From positions 1 to 64,000 of the forward strand of contig CAWFEN010000003.1 of NCBI GenBank assembly GCA_963814865.1: a stretch of DNA of 64,000 nt, written 5' to 3'. This document shows positions 47,590 to 58,377 of this stretch, piece by piece. The DNA is from AP-15 sp963814865 (GTDB taxonomy: Bacteria > Pseudomonadota > Alphaproteobacteria > ATCC43930 > CGMCC-115725). The stretch's first letter is position 1. Each line of letters opens with the position of its first letter. The notes beneath the pieces were generated by a model that was given only the letters and a program-made list of their open reading frames with translations, searched no databases and was not told where the DNA came from. A program made the translations under genes and the position numbers.

Positions 47590-47946
47590 ATGATGGATTG
47601 GTACACAAGTTGCGCATACGCGCCCGAACAGAAACAACATTTCCACACGACCGCCCGCGCGCGGCTTCGAAAACTCGCGTCCGCTCTGGGCTTTTCGCCG
47701 GGCGCCTACGACCTGCGCTCGAACCAGGGCGGCATCGCCGTCTCCGGCGAAATCACCCTGCATCACGACCGCGTCTATGTGCAGGTCTGCCAGTCCGCGA
47801 CGGGCGCGGATAGCGGCATCCTGATCCGCACCTGCGAGGGCCGGCGCGACTATACCGGCGGCCGCAATCATTTCGCGCCGTTGTCGCTGCTCGACGACAT
47901 TCCGGCGCTGGCGATCAGGGTCCGGAGAGTGATCGCGGCCGGCTGA
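47590..47946 (+). CDS. conserved small protein of plasmid/ICE backbone
   Basis: A 118-residue protein, GGAGAC just before the ATG. Blocks such as FSPGAYDLRSNQGGIAVSGE, HDRVYVQVCQSATGADSGIL and YTGGRNHFAPLSLLDDIPAL look well conserved, with an alpha/beta mix. It lies between parB and the DUF6117-like gene with short gaps, in the usual backbone order. No function is known to me. Confidence 0.7.
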   Translation: MMDWYTSCAYAPEQKQHFHTTARARLRKLASALGFSPGAYDLRSNQGGIAVSGEITLHHDRVYVQVCQSATGADSGILIRTCEGRRDYTGGRNHFAPLSLLDDIPALAIRVRRVIAAG

Positions 47947-48012
47947 TTTTCAGTCCTGATTTCCCTCAACCGCCCGGCCTCGCCGGGCCTTTTCATTTCT
48001 GGAGATAGGCCC

Positions 48013-48261
48013 ATGCCCATACCCGATCACGCCAAAGCCAATTTCGCCACGCTGCTGCGCGCCGCCGAGGACGGCAATCTCGCCCTGATGGAATGCGCGG
48101 ACGTGGCTACCGGCGCGCCGCGCTACGTCATCTGCGCCGTCGGCCGCGATGGCGGCGATTACGTCTTCACGCCGTTCGGCCATCTCGCGCCGGGCGATCC
48201 CTACGAGGCGTACCAGCCGCCGGAGCCTTCCGGAGAAGACGCCTCTTTCGCACCGTCGTGA
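48013..48261 (+). CDS. DUF6117-like small protein
   Basis: An 82-residue protein starting MPIPDHAKANFATLLRAAED. The content (LALMECADVATGAPRYVICA, GDYVFTPFGHLAPGDPYEAY) matches the small family found beside ParB and strawberry-notch genes in alphaproteobacterial elements. GGAGA stands 7 nt upstream. Function unknown. Confidence 0.7.
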   Translation: MPIPDHAKANFATLLRAAEDGNLALMECADVATGAPRYVICAVGRDGGDYVFTPFGHLAPGDPYEAYQPPEPSGEDASFAPS

Positions 48262-48356
48262 GAGGGAGAGGGGCGCGGGACGGGAGGTGAGCCGGGAAGG
48301 CGTCAGAGAGAGCAGCCCGCCGGTCTCGCCCCTTTCCCGCTCTCCCGGAGTCCTTC

Positions 48357-49320
48357 ATGACCTTCAATACCGCCATCGCGGCTGCCGCCGCGCCTATCAC
48401 CATTACCGCTCCCGACACCGCCGCATCCCTGATCCGTGCCGCGCGGCTTCTTCTGCCGCATCTCGAACGCGGGCAGGCGATTGACGCCCGCACGCTGCGC
48501 GCGGCGATGGAGGAGGCCTTCACCGGCAGCGATGCCGATGGCGCCTGGGGCTGGAAGTCCGCCTACGATGCCTGCGAGGCGGCGCAAGTGCTCTTCCTCC
48601 GCAAGTTCGGGCCTGCCCTCCGGGCGCGCGCCCCGATGCCCGCCGCCCGGCTCGCGATGCTGGACAGGCTGGCGGCGCTGACGCCGTCGCAGACACGGCG
48701 CTCCGAGGAGAGCCAGGCCCTCCAGCAATTCTCGACGCCGATCGCGCTCGGTTTTGTCGCCAGCATCGCTGCCGCACTCACGCCCGGCGACCTTGTGCTG
48801 GAGCCCTCGGCGGGGACCGGACTTCTCGCGATTTTCGCGGAAATCGACGGCGCGTCGCTGGCCCTCAACGAACTTGCGGAGGCCCGCGCCGGATTGCTCG
48901 ACCGGCTATTCCCCGGCCTTGCCGTCACGCGTTTCGATGCCGCGCACATTCACGATCATCTCGATGCGGGAATCCGGCCGAGCGTCGTGCTGATGAACCC
49001 GCCATTTTCCGTGGCGGCGCATGTCGAGGGACGCGTCGCCGACGCTGCGCTGCGCCACATCGCGTCCGCGCTGGCGCGGCTCGCCGAGGGCGGCCGCCTG
49101 GTTGCGATCACCGGCGCCAATCTCGCGCCCGACAATCCCGCCTGGCGCGACGGCTTCATCCGATTGCAGGAACGCGGGCGTGTCGTGTTCTCCGCAGCAA
49201 TCGACGGTCGCGTCTATGCCCGCCACGGCACTACCGTCGACACACGGCTGACCGTGATCGACCGCATCCCGGCCGACGATCCCGCCACGTTTCCCGCGCT
49301 CGCCCGGCATCGCCCCCGAT
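48357..49320 (+). CDS. methyltransferase domain of SbnO-type helicase protein
   Basis: The first about 320 residues of a large fused protein. Residues about 130-160 hold SAM motif I (DLVLEPSAGTGLLAIFA); the catalytic motif NPPF is in VVLMNPPFSVAAHVEG, as in N6-adenine methyltransferases. GGAG lies 7 nt before the ATG. The frame shifts by +1 near 49310 (ALARH continues as APDAATLLDWVIRQV). The leader holds another GAGAGAG-rich hairpin region. Confidence 0.8.
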
Positions 49321-51536
49321 GCCGCAACCCTGCTCGACTGGGTGATCCGTCAGGTCCCGCCGCGCGCCTCTGTCGCGGGTTCTCCGGTCTTGCGCACCGC
49401 AACCCCGGCGCCGCGTCCGCAATACAAGCGGCCGGTCGCGCCGTCTCCAAGCCTGCACCGCATCGCGCCTGTTCCCGACGAGGCTGCCGAGCTCGTTTAC
49501 GAGCCCTGCGACTGGACACCGGCAGAGGGCGCCCGCATCAGCGACGCGCTCTACGAGGGCTTTGTCCTGCAGTCGATCCACATTCCCGGGGCGAAGCCGC
49601 ATCCAACGCGCCTCGTCCAGTCGGCGGCGATGGCATCGGTCGCGCCGCCCAAACCCGGCTACCGGCCGCATCTCCCGCCGGCGGTGCTGGCCGACGGGCT
49701 TCTCTCGGACGCGCAGCTCGAAAGCGTGATCTATGCCGGGGAAGCCCATGCGGGCTTTCTCGCCGGATCCTGGATTGTCGATCCGACTTTCGACACGATC
49801 GCCGCCGCGCCGGACAGCGCCGAGGACGCGGTGCGGTTTCCGCCGCGGCTGGATGCTCGGCGACGGCACCGGCGCCGGCAAGGGCCGCCAGGTCGCGGGC
49901 ATTCTGCTCGACAACTGGCTCAAGGGCCGGCGCCGGGCGCTCTGGGTCTCCAAATCCGACAAGCTGATCGAGGACGCCCAGCGCGACTGGTCGGCGCTGG
50001 GGCAGGAGCGGCTCCTGGTCACGCCGCTTTCGCGCTACCCGCAAGGGCGCGCGATCCGCCTCGAGCAGGGCATCCTCTTCACGACCTATGCCACGCTGCG
50101 CTCAGGCGAGCGCGAAGACAAAGCCTCGCGCGTGCAGCAGATCGTCGACTGGCTCGGCCGCGATTTCGACGGCGTCATCGTCTTTGACGAAAGCCACGCC
50201 ATGCAGAATGCCGGCGGTGGCAAGACAGAGCGAGGCGATGCGTCTCCGTCGCAGCAGGGCCGCGCAGGCCTCCGGCTCCAGCACGCGCTGCCCGATGCGC
50301 GAATCCTCTATGTCTCGGCGACCGGCGCCACCACTGTCCACAATCTCGCCTACGCGCAGCGTCTCGGTCTGTGGGGCGGCGCCGATTTTCCGTTCGCCAC
50401 GCGCGCCGAGTTCGTCCAGGCCATCGAGGCTGGCGGCGTCGCGGCGATGGAGGTGCTGGCCCGCGACCTGAAGGCGCTCGGGCTCTATGCCGCGCGCTCG
50501 CTCTCCTATGAAGGCGTCGCGTACGAACTGGTCGAACACGCGCTGACCAGCGAGCAGATCCGCATCTACGACGCCTATGCCGGCGCCTTCCAGATCATCC
50601 ACAACCATCTCGACGCGGCGATGCAGGCGGCGAATATCACCGGCGCCGCGGGCACGCTGAACCCCCAGGCCAAATCCGCCGCCCGCTCGGCTTTCGAAAG
50701 CGCCAAGCAGCGTTTCTTCAATCACCTGATCACCGCGATGAAGGCGCCGACGCTGATCGCCGCGATCGAGCGCGATCTCGCGGCGGGACATGCGGCGGTG
50801 GTCCAGATCGTCTCGACCGGCGAGGCGCTGATGGAACGGCGGCTCGCAGAAATCCCGACGGCAGAGTGGGGCGACGTCCAGGTCGATATCACGCCGCGCG
50901 AATATGTCCTCGACTATCTGGCGCACAGCTTCCCGACCCAGCTGTTCGAGCCGTTTACCGACGGCGAGGGCAATCTCTCCTCGCGCCCGGTCATGCGCGA
51001 CGGCCAGCCGGTCCGGTGCCGCGACGCCGTCGAGCGGCGCGACCGCCTGATCGAGCATCTCGCGGCCTTGCCGCCGGTGCAGGGCGCGCTCGATCAGATC
51101 GTGCAACGGTTCGGCACCGATCAGGTCGCGGAAGTGACCGGCCGCTCGCGCCGCATCGTGCGGAAGGGCGACCGCTTCGCGGTGGAGAACCGCGCCGGCG
51201 CCGCCAATCTCGCCGAGGCGCAGGCCTTCATGGACGACGAGAAGCGGATTCTCGTCTTCTCCGATGCCGGCGGCACCGGCCGCTCCTACCATGCCGATCT
51301 CGCCGCCAGGAACCAGCGCCTGCGCGTCCACTACCTGCTGGAGGCAGGCTGGAAAGCGGACACCGCGATCCAGGGGCTGGGGCGCTCAAACCGCACCAAC
51401 CAGGCGCAGCCGCCGCTGTTCCGGCCGATCGCGACCGATGTCAAGGCCGAGAAGCGCTTCCTGTCCACGATCGCGCGACGGCTCGACACGCTCGGCGCGA
51501 TCACCAAGGGGCAGCGCCAGACCGGCGGCCAAGGGT
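49321..51536 (+). CDS. strawberry-notch-type helicase domain of the same protein
   Basis: The main helicase part, itself broken by +1 shifts near 49835 (extra T in a TTT; VRF continues RRGWMLGDGTGAGKG) and 51537 (extra T; QTGGQG continues LFRAEDNLES). Walker A is LGDGTGAGKGRQVAG; the DEAD-type box is GVIVFDESHAMQNAGGGKTE; motif III-like YVSATGATTVHNLAYA and C-terminal helicase motif IQGLGRSNRTNQAQP follow. This matches the strawberry notch N-terminal P-loop and C-terminal Helicase_C-like families found on alphaproteobacterial plasmids. Probably acts on element DNA during transfer or replication. Confidence 0.82.
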
Positions 51537-52685
51537 CTGTTCCGCGCCGAGGACAATCTCGAATCCGTGTATGCCCGCGCCGCCCTGCGCCAGCTCTACA
51601 CGCTGCTCTACGCCGGAAAGGTGGATGGATGCTCGCTGCAAGCATTCGAGGCCGCGACGGGGCTCAGCCTTACTGACGCCGACGGCAGCCTGCGCGAGGA
51701 GCTGCCGCCGATCACGACGTTCCTCAACCGCATGCTCGCGCTTACCATTGATGCGCAGAACACCCTGTTCGGCGCGTTTGAGGATCTGCTGCGGGCGAAG
51801 ATCGAGGGCGCCATCGCTTCCGGCGTCTACGATCTCGGCGTCGAGACCGTCACGGCGGATTCGCTGCGCATTATCGAGCGCCGCACCGTCTACACGCATC
51901 CCGCCACTGGGGCCGAGACGGAAGTGTTTACGGTCGCGCGCCGCGATCGCAACCGGCCGCTCTCGCTCTCCGAGGCTTTGCAGCGCGCCGGCGAGCCCAA
52001 CGCGATCCTGCTGGTAAACCGCCAATCCGGCCGGGCAGCGGTCCAGGTCCACGCACCGAGCCTCATGCTCGACGACGGCGCCGTCGAGCGGCGCGTCCGC
52101 CTGCTGCGACCGCTGGAGCGTCCGGCGATGCCGCTTGCGGCGATGGCGCAGACGCATTGGCAGGAGGCCGACCGAGACGTTTTCGCGGCCGCCTGGAATG
52201 CCGAACTCGCCGAACTCCCGGAATTCACCGAAAGCCGGATGCACATCGTCACCGGCCTCTTGTTGCCGATCTGGACGCGATTGCCGGACGAGGGCTGCCG
52301 CGTTTACCGGCTCCAGACGGATTCCGGTGAACGGGTGATCGGACGTCTGGTGTCGCCCGCCTGGGTCGCGCAGACGGCGGCAGGCGATACGCCGGTGATC
52401 AGCACTGGCGATGCGTGGACCGCATTGCAGGACGGCCGCACCGTCCTCGACCTCCAGGGCGGGCTGCAGCTGCGCCGCGCCGTGGTCATGAGCGCGCCCC
52501 GCATCGAACTGCGGGGATTCACCGACGGCATGGTCGACCGCCTGAAGGCGATGGGTCTCGTCTCCGAGATCATCGGCTGGAAACTGCGGCTGTTCGTTCC
52601 CGTCGGCGAGACCGGCCCCGGCATTCTCGCCGGGCTGATGGAGCGCCATCCGCCGGTCCGCCTTGCCGATCGCAGCGCGGCATGA
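51537..52685 (+). CDS. C-terminal part of SbnO-type protein
   Basis: The continuation after the third frame break: LFRAEDNLESVYARAALRQL through to the stop at 52685. It includes the SbnO C-terminal helicase-associated region (GLSLTDADGSLREELPPITT, TVYTHPATGAETEVFTVARR). The full protein from 48357 would be about 1440 residues, normal for the methyltransferase-helicase fusion. Confidence 0.75.
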   Translation: MFRAEDNLESVYARAALRQLYTLLYAGKVDGCSLQAFEAATGLSLTDADGSLREELPPITTFLNRMLALTIDAQNTLFGAFEDLLRAKIEGAIASGVYDLGVETVTADSLRIIERRTVYTHPATGAETEVFTVARRDRNRPLSLSEALQRAGEPNAILLVNRQSGRAAVQVHAPSLMLDDGAVERRVRLLRPLERPAMPLAAMAQTHWQEADRDVFAAAWNAELAELPEFTESRMHIVTGLLLPIWTRLPDEGCRVYRLQTDSGERVIGRLVSPAWVAQTAAGDTPVISTGDAWTALQDGRTVLDLQGGLQLRRAVVMSAPRIELRGFTDGMVDRLKAMGLVSEIIGWKLRLFVPVGETGPGILAGLMERHPPVRLADRSAA

Positions 52686-52697
52686 CCGGAGGCTTTC

Positions 52698-53743
52698 ATG
52701 TCCGGTCAAGCCGCCGATACTGGCGCAGGCTCTCGCGCGCCGTGCCGAGGCCGTGTGCCGATATTATCTCCCAAATGGCCGCCGCCATGGCCGCTATTGG
52801 CTGGTCGGCGATATCAGCAATACGCCCGGCCGCAGCCTCTATGTCCGTCTCGCCGGGCCTGATTACGGTCCCGGCGCCGCCGGCAAATGGACCGATGCCG
52901 CCACAGGGGAGCATGGCGATCTCCTCGATCTCATCGCCGCCAATCGCGGCCTTGAAGATTTTCGCAACCTTTGCGACGAGGTCGGCCGCTTTCTCAGCCT
53001 GCCGCCGCCCGAGTTTCCTCCCTGCCAGGCGCCCGCGCCGCAGGGCTCGCCGGAAGCCGCGCGCCGGCTGTTCCGCGCCGGGGTTTCGATCAAGGGAACC
53101 CATGCCGAAGCCTATCTGCGCGCGCGCGGCATCACCGCGCCGCTCGACGGTATGCCGTTGCGCTTCCATCCCAGGCTCTGGTATCGGCGCGACAGCAATT
53201 CCCGCCGCGAGTCCTGGCCGGGACTGCTTGCCGCCGTCACCGATGCGCATGGCCGGATCACCGGTGTTCACCGCACCTGGCTCGATCGGATCCGCACTGA
53301 GAAAGCGCCGCTGCCTGATCCGCGGCGGGCGCTCGGGCATCTCCTCGGCAATGGCGTCCGCTTCGGCCGCGTCGGCGACGTTCTCCTCGCCGGCGAGGGG
53401 ATCGAGACCGTGCTTGTCGCTGAAATCCGTCTTGCCCCGGATGCCGATGGTCGCGGCCCTGTCGGCCAACCATCTCGCGGCGCTGGAATTCACGCCGGGA
53501 CTCACCCGGCTGTATGTCGCGCAAGACCGAGACGCGGCGGGCCACACGGCGTCCGAACAACTCCGCACCCGCGGGAAAACCGCCGCCGTCGAGGTTCGCG
53601 ACCTGGTGCCGGTTTGGGGGGATTTCAACGAGGATTTATGCCGGGCAGGACCTGAAGCCTTACTCACCCGGCTCCTGGACCAGCTTGCTCCGGATGATGT
53701 CCCGCGGTTCCTGCGGCTTCAAGGCTCGCCTGAGTGCAGTTGA
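52698..53743 (+). CDS. Toprim-domain primase-like protein
   Basis: The start is the ATG at 52698, with GGAGG 5 nt upstream; the frame shifts by +1 within the first few codons, and again near 53417 (extra T in GTGCTTG; ETVL continues SLKSVLPRMPMVAALS). The N-terminal zinc-less primase-like part has YYLPNGRRHGRYWLVGDISN and GKWTDAATGEHGDLLDLIAA. The Toprim part has LLAGEGIETVL (Glu) and LTRLYVAQDRDAAGHTASEQ (DRD). About 347 residues. It follows the SbnO gene as in related elements and probably primes element replication. Confidence 0.78.
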
Positions 53744-54105
53744 CCCCATTCCCGCCATTGCCGAGCGTCAACAGGATGTTGCAGATGGGTAGACAGCCGT
53801 CCTTCGCCGGAACACGCGCGAACGAGGTTGCGCCGATCCCGGACGCCGCAAGGCAGATTGCCGCCGAGAAGCTCGGCGGCATAGCGGACCTCGGACCCGA
53901 CGGGTACGTCATCGGTGATCGCCATGAAGCGGACCTCCCGTCGGCGCTAACTTCTCGATCGAGGTAGGATCAGCCGCCTGTCCGGCGCACAACCTAAAAT
54001 GCTATTCTAGAACCAGACGGAACCTCATTGCTCACTCGAGCAGACGGAATGCCTAGTGAGCCGGAAGAACGGCTGCCGAACTCGCCTAGGTTGAAGGGTC
54101 AGGCG
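53744..54105. other. border of the GTPase operon, no confident gene
   Basis: Small frames exist on both strands (for example a minus-strand one starting MAITDDVPVGSEVRYAAELL at 53925), but none extends or repeats convincingly. This may be the left junction where the GTPase operon was inserted into the plasmid backbone, since ArdC and DUF2493 genes resume after 60796. Confidence 0.35.
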
Positions 54106-55424
54106 ATGCTTTTTCTGCACCTATCCGACATCCATTTCAAAAAGGCCGAGGTCGGGCGGCCGGACGATCCGAACCTCGCGCTGCGCAGCGACATCATCAG
54201 AGACGTCAGGCGGATGCGAAAGGAGATCGGCAGACGCGCGGACGGTGTTCTGTTAACCGGAGATATTGCGTTCGCCGGCCGTGCCGAAGAATACGTCTTT
54301 GCCTACACGTGGCTTGAGGAGAAGCTGTGTCCCGAGGCCGGCTGCGAGATCGATGAGGTATTTGTCATTCCTGGCAATCACGACATCGACCGGCACGCAG
54401 AGAACGATCCGGCCCAGAACATGGCGCGCGAGGCCCTCCGGAATCAACCTGTCACACAAGTGAACGACTGTCTCCGGCAGTGGATGTGCAGCAAAATCGC
54501 CTCTGATGTAATCTTCGGCCCGATCCAAGAATACAACAGGTTTGCAGCGAAGTTCTTGTGTCTACTGAAACCGTATTTGGAGGGCGACGACGGCGAAGAG
54601 CTTCCTGGGCGTCCGTATGCTCGGCGAGATCTACGCTGAACGACGGTTCGACGCTGCGGTTATGGGGGTTCAACACTGTCCTTGTATCCGATATCACAGA
54701 CGCCAAGGAGCGCATGTTGATCGATCCGGCCGCGGCACAGATCGAAGAAGAGGACGGTGTTTGCCACCTGGTGATGGCGCACCACCCTTTCGAATGGCTC
54801 AAAAATGGCCGAGACTTTCAGGACCGGTGCGAAAAGGTGGCGCAGATCCAACTGTTCGGCCACGAACACACGCGGCGCCTCGACGAAGGAAAGTATTTTC
54901 TGAGGATTCGTGCTGGCGCAATGCATCCTGACCGGGACGGACCAGACTGGAAGCCGGGCTACAACTGGATTGACGTGTCCGTGGACGGCATCGGCGATAA
55001 GCGCCAGCTCATTGTCAAGGTGTGGGTGCGTCAGTTCGAGACCAACAATTTCATCGCCGTTCCCGACCCAAAAGGAAGGCTGATCTGGGAGAACTCCTAC
55101 GATCTGCCGGAATGGACGGCGCCCGAAGGCCCCGCTGCCGAGCCAACGAAAACGGAAGTAAGTACGCCAGTGCTAGGGTCCCCGACCATGATGACGTCAA
55201 CCCCGTCGCCGCCGACCATCAGGAGCGTCACCATCAAGCTGTTCAAACTGAAGGAGCACGATCAGCGGCGCGTGATCACCTTGCTAAACCTGGACAGACC
55301 GGACGATCGGGAAATGAAGGACTACGAACTCGTCGTCGCAGCGGTAAAGAGAAGCGACGCACTGGGGATTCTTCCCGAGATGGATCGTCTAATCGATAGG
55401 GCGATAGCAGGGGAAATGCTCTAA
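54106..55424 (+). CDS. calcineurin-like metallophosphoesterase with C-terminal adaptor domain (effector)
   Basis: Start at the ATG at 54106 (MLFLHLSDIHFKKAE). All metallophosphoesterase motifs are present: LSDIHF (Asp8, His10), LLTGDIAFAG, VIPGNHDIDRHAEN, LVMAHHPFEWL and LFGHEHTRRLDE. One base is missing near 54630 (DL then LNDGSTLRLWGFNTVLVSD in the other frame). The last about 70 residues (SVTIKLFKLKEHDQRRVITL ... MDRLIDRAIAGEML) form a helical adaptor of the kind fused to effectors in double-GTPase conflict systems. The stop overlaps the next ATG (TAATG). Probable toxic or nucleotide-cleaving effector. Confidence 0.8.
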
Positions 55425-56504
55425 TGGCCGCCGAATTCGACTTCATCCAATTCTACCGGGATCTCGACGGGAGCGCTTCTCGCGAGGTCGTCGAGGCGAG
55501 ACACAAGAGCTTCCAGAAGCTGTCGGCGGCGATCGTCAACATGGGGCAGATCTACGATCTCTGCCGGCTGGCATACCAGATTGAGCCCTTCCCCGACCGA
55601 CCTTGGTTCGAAGACGCCGTACGGGAATTCGATCCGCACTTTGTCGCCAGAAAGGACAAAGTCGACGCCGGGCGGATAGCCGCCTTGCTTCTCCGGCAGC
55701 GGATGACTTCACCAAGATTCTGTGCGCCGCTGGCCATCCTTACGGCGTCGTACTGCGGCCGAAGACATTCCTCCGACGGAGACGTTCTGACTACGCAAGC
55801 CAACGATGCGCTACTCGCCGCAGTCCGCAATCACCGGGTCTCGGACGGAGCGAAGTTGGGGCCGGCGCCGAAGCTGAAAGCAATCACGGCGGAAGTCGAC
55901 GCAGTGAACGCCCACAACCCATTGCCAGGCAACATCGCCAAGGCTGCTATCGACGCGGCTATGGCCTCGACCGCTGCCGCGATCGGGGCGCTATCGGATA
56001 GCGTCAGGAGGCCGGTGAACTCCGCGCGCTGGCGACATCGTCCGGCTCGCTGAAGAGGTCGATATGCTGTGGTGGTGCATCGGCGACTGGCACGAATTGC
56101 TTGATAAGCCGCGCACGGAAACGGCGGCCGGCCTGAAGATGGTGGTGTCCGGCATCGAATTAGGGGCGATGGTCCGCCAATTGCCGGGTCCCTACGGCGC
56201 CCACGGAATCTTGAGACGGATCTCCGGGGCGAAGGCCGGCGGCAAGTCCAGCCTGAGGGCTGCGATCAAATCGCTGTCCCAGGAAGAAGCGCGCAAGCTT
56301 TCGAAGGACATCCCGCAGACGTTTATCCCCTTGTTCCCTGTCCACGCGGCGATCCAGTTCGTCACCCAGTTCGGACCGGCCACCTGGGAGGCGGAATTCA
56401 CGAATGTCGTGCCCAACATCGCGGTGGCGGAGATGTCGCCTTTTGAACTTGGCATCCAAGCGTTCCGCGAGCGCGCTCTGATCGGACATGGCGGAATTAG
56501 CTGA
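55424..56504 (+). CDS. GTPase-associated system all-helical protein (GASH-like)
   Basis: Two frames joined by a net +1 shift near 56030: MAAEFDFIQFYRDLDGSASR to TAAAIGALSDSV, then DIVRLAEEVDMLWWCIGDWH through to the stop at 56504. About 360 residues, all helical, with ELLDKPRTETAAGLKMVVSG and RERALIGHGGIS at the end. Layout and position (between effector and GTPases, with stop-start overlaps on both sides) match GASH proteins of the double-GTPase systems, thought to bridge effector and GTPases. Assignment rests on pattern and context. Confidence 0.65.
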
Positions 56505-57514
56505 TGAACGTCGTCGCGCCGATCTGTAGCCACGACGGGTGTGAGGCCCAGACTGACGGAATCTGCTCATTGGGCCACGATCCCGTCGAAAGCTGCCCCA
56601 ACTATGCATCTGATGCCGCGCCGGTCGAAGAATTCGAAGAATCGGAGGAGCCGCGCCCCGCACTTCCGGTCAAGATCTGGTCGAGCGAAAAGATGCTACT
56701 TGTCGACTACTGCTCGCTGGCACGGGCGCGCCGGCTGCGGACAGTGGCTCTCGTTGGTGAGGAGAAGGTCGGCAAGACGACTTTACTTTGCTCGATCTAC
56801 GCGATGTTCTGCAAAGGACCGTTCGCCAACCTGGCGTTCGCCGGCAGCGAGACGCTGCTTGGATTCGCCAAGCTTCAGGCGTTCGCCATGCTGAACTCCG
56901 GCCGCTCCTCGCCGACGGTGCCACGGACGAGCAGGCGCGATCCGTTAGCATTTTTCCATCTGGCTCTTGCGCGCGGCCGCAGGGATGTCGTCGATCTGGT
57001 GATTGCCGATCGCTCCGGCGAGACTTACGCGGATGCACGCACATCGACCGACCTGATCGGCAAGCTCGACGAGTTCCGACTAGCCGATCGGGTCTGTTTC
57101 CTACTCGACGGAGGTCGGCTCGCGTCGAAGGAAGATCGGACGGCCTACACCCGGAATTTCCGGCAGATGATCAACGCCCTTCACGATAACGGCGCGCTCG
57201 CTCGTGCCAAGGAGTTCGAAATACTTGCGACGAAGCTGGACATCACGCGTAGCAGCGATGCCGCGGACGTCGGTTACCTGAACGATTTCCAGGCTCGCGT
57301 GGTGTCCGATTTCGCGAAGAAGGGGATCGTCATCTCCTCGCACGAAGTCTGCGCTCTGCCGAAGGCGGATCGTACGGTCGGTATCGTCGGGCTCGACGAT
57401 CTGATCCGGCGTTGGAGCGAGCCCGCACCGCTTCCTGACGTGGCGCCGCGGCCCGTCGCAGATGCACCCCGCCAGATCGACCGGTTGCTGTCGAAGATCG
57501 CAGAGGGTTCGTGA
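56504..57514 (+). CDS. DO-GTPase2-like TRAFAC GTPase with Cys-rich N-terminus
   Basis: A 336-residue protein; the ATG overlaps the previous stop (TGATG). The N-terminal Cys/His cluster is CSHDGCEAQTDGICSLGHDP with a further Cys in ESCPNY. The P-loop is VALVGEEKVGKTTLLCSIYA; switch II-like DLVIADRSGETYADARTS follows; RVCFLLDGGRLASKEDRTAY and a base-binding region near ATKLDIT are also visible. In double-GTPase systems this is the second GTPase. It likely senses or transduces an infection cue by GTP hydrolysis. Confidence 0.72.
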   Translation: MNVVAPICSHDGCEAQTDGICSLGHDPVESCPNYASDAAPVEEFEESEEPRPALPVKIWSSEKMLLVDYCSLARARRLRTVALVGEEKVGKTTLLCSIYAMFCKGPFANLAFAGSETLLGFAKLQAFAMLNSGRSSPTVPRTSRRDPLAFFHLALARGRRDVVDLVIADRSGETYADARTSTDLIGKLDEFRLADRVCFLLDGGRLASKEDRTAYTRNFRQMINALHDNGALARAKEFEILATKLDITRSSDAADVGYLNDFQARVVSDFAKKGIVISSHEVCALPKADRTVGIVGLDDLIRRWSEPAPLPDVAPRPVADAPRQIDRLLSKIAEGS

Positions 57515-58377
57515 TGGATACACGCTACATGGTCTTTGGCATCCAGGAATCCGGCAAAACCACCTTCGCGGCCGCCCTTTGGCATCTAGTGGACAGCGAG
57601 GAGATCCTGACTGCTCTGAGCAAGGGGAGACACGTCGGTGATTTCACCTATCTGCAGGAAATCTCCGGATCGTGGGCCGAAGCCTATGAAGTCGAACGAA
57701 CGAAGTCGCAGCAGTTCGAGAACGTCCACGTGAACCTGCTGCACGCCGCATCAGGCAACGAGATGACGCTGGAGTTCGACGATTTGTCGGGCGAGACACT
57801 AGAGCAGGCCTTCGCCACGAGATACTGCCCCGAGAAATTCGTCGAACTCGTTAAGAGCGCCGACGGCATGCTACTGTTCCTCAGCGCCAGCCGGAGGAAC
57901 GACGACGCGGTCACGATCCTCGACGTATTCGATGCGGAAGAGGATGCGACCCAAACCCCGGCGGATCCCAACCATTGGGAGCCGGAGAAGGCTCCGTTGC
58001 AAGTCCAACTAGTGGACCTCCTTCAGTGCCTGCAGCGGCCACCGTTCGAGGCGAAGCCGATGAAGGTCGCTCTGGTGGTATCGGCCTGGGATTTGGCTCC
58101 GGACGGCGGCGCCAACGCCGATAAGTGGCTGAAGGACCGCTATCCGCTCCTCTCGCAATATTTGGAGAATTCCGAGGGCGTGCTAGACCTAAGAGTCTAC
58201 GGTGTCTCGGCGCAAGGTGGACGGCTGTCGAAGAAGAAGGATGGGCCGGGTCCCGATCGTGAAAAGTTGTTGGCTATCGTGCCGGCAAGCAGGCGAATTC
58301 GCATCGTCGGCCCAGAGGTTTCCGAGCACGACATTACCCGACCGTTGCTTTGGTTGGCAGGTCTGGAGTTCTCCGGT
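57514..58377 (+). CDS. DO-GTPase1-like TRAFAC GTPase
   Basis: The ATG at 57514 overlaps the DO-GTPase2 stop. The P-loop is YMVFGIQESGKTTFAAALWH; MTLEFDDLSGETLEQAFATR is the switch II-like block; KVALVVSAWDLAPDGGANAD is the base-binding region with the Asp. The GTPase domain ends around residue 285. The reading frame then continues without a stop into the GAP1 protein, but a TTG at 58378 overlapping a TGA in the +1 frame marks a likely separate start, so the apparent fusion may be due to a frame error. Confidence 0.7.
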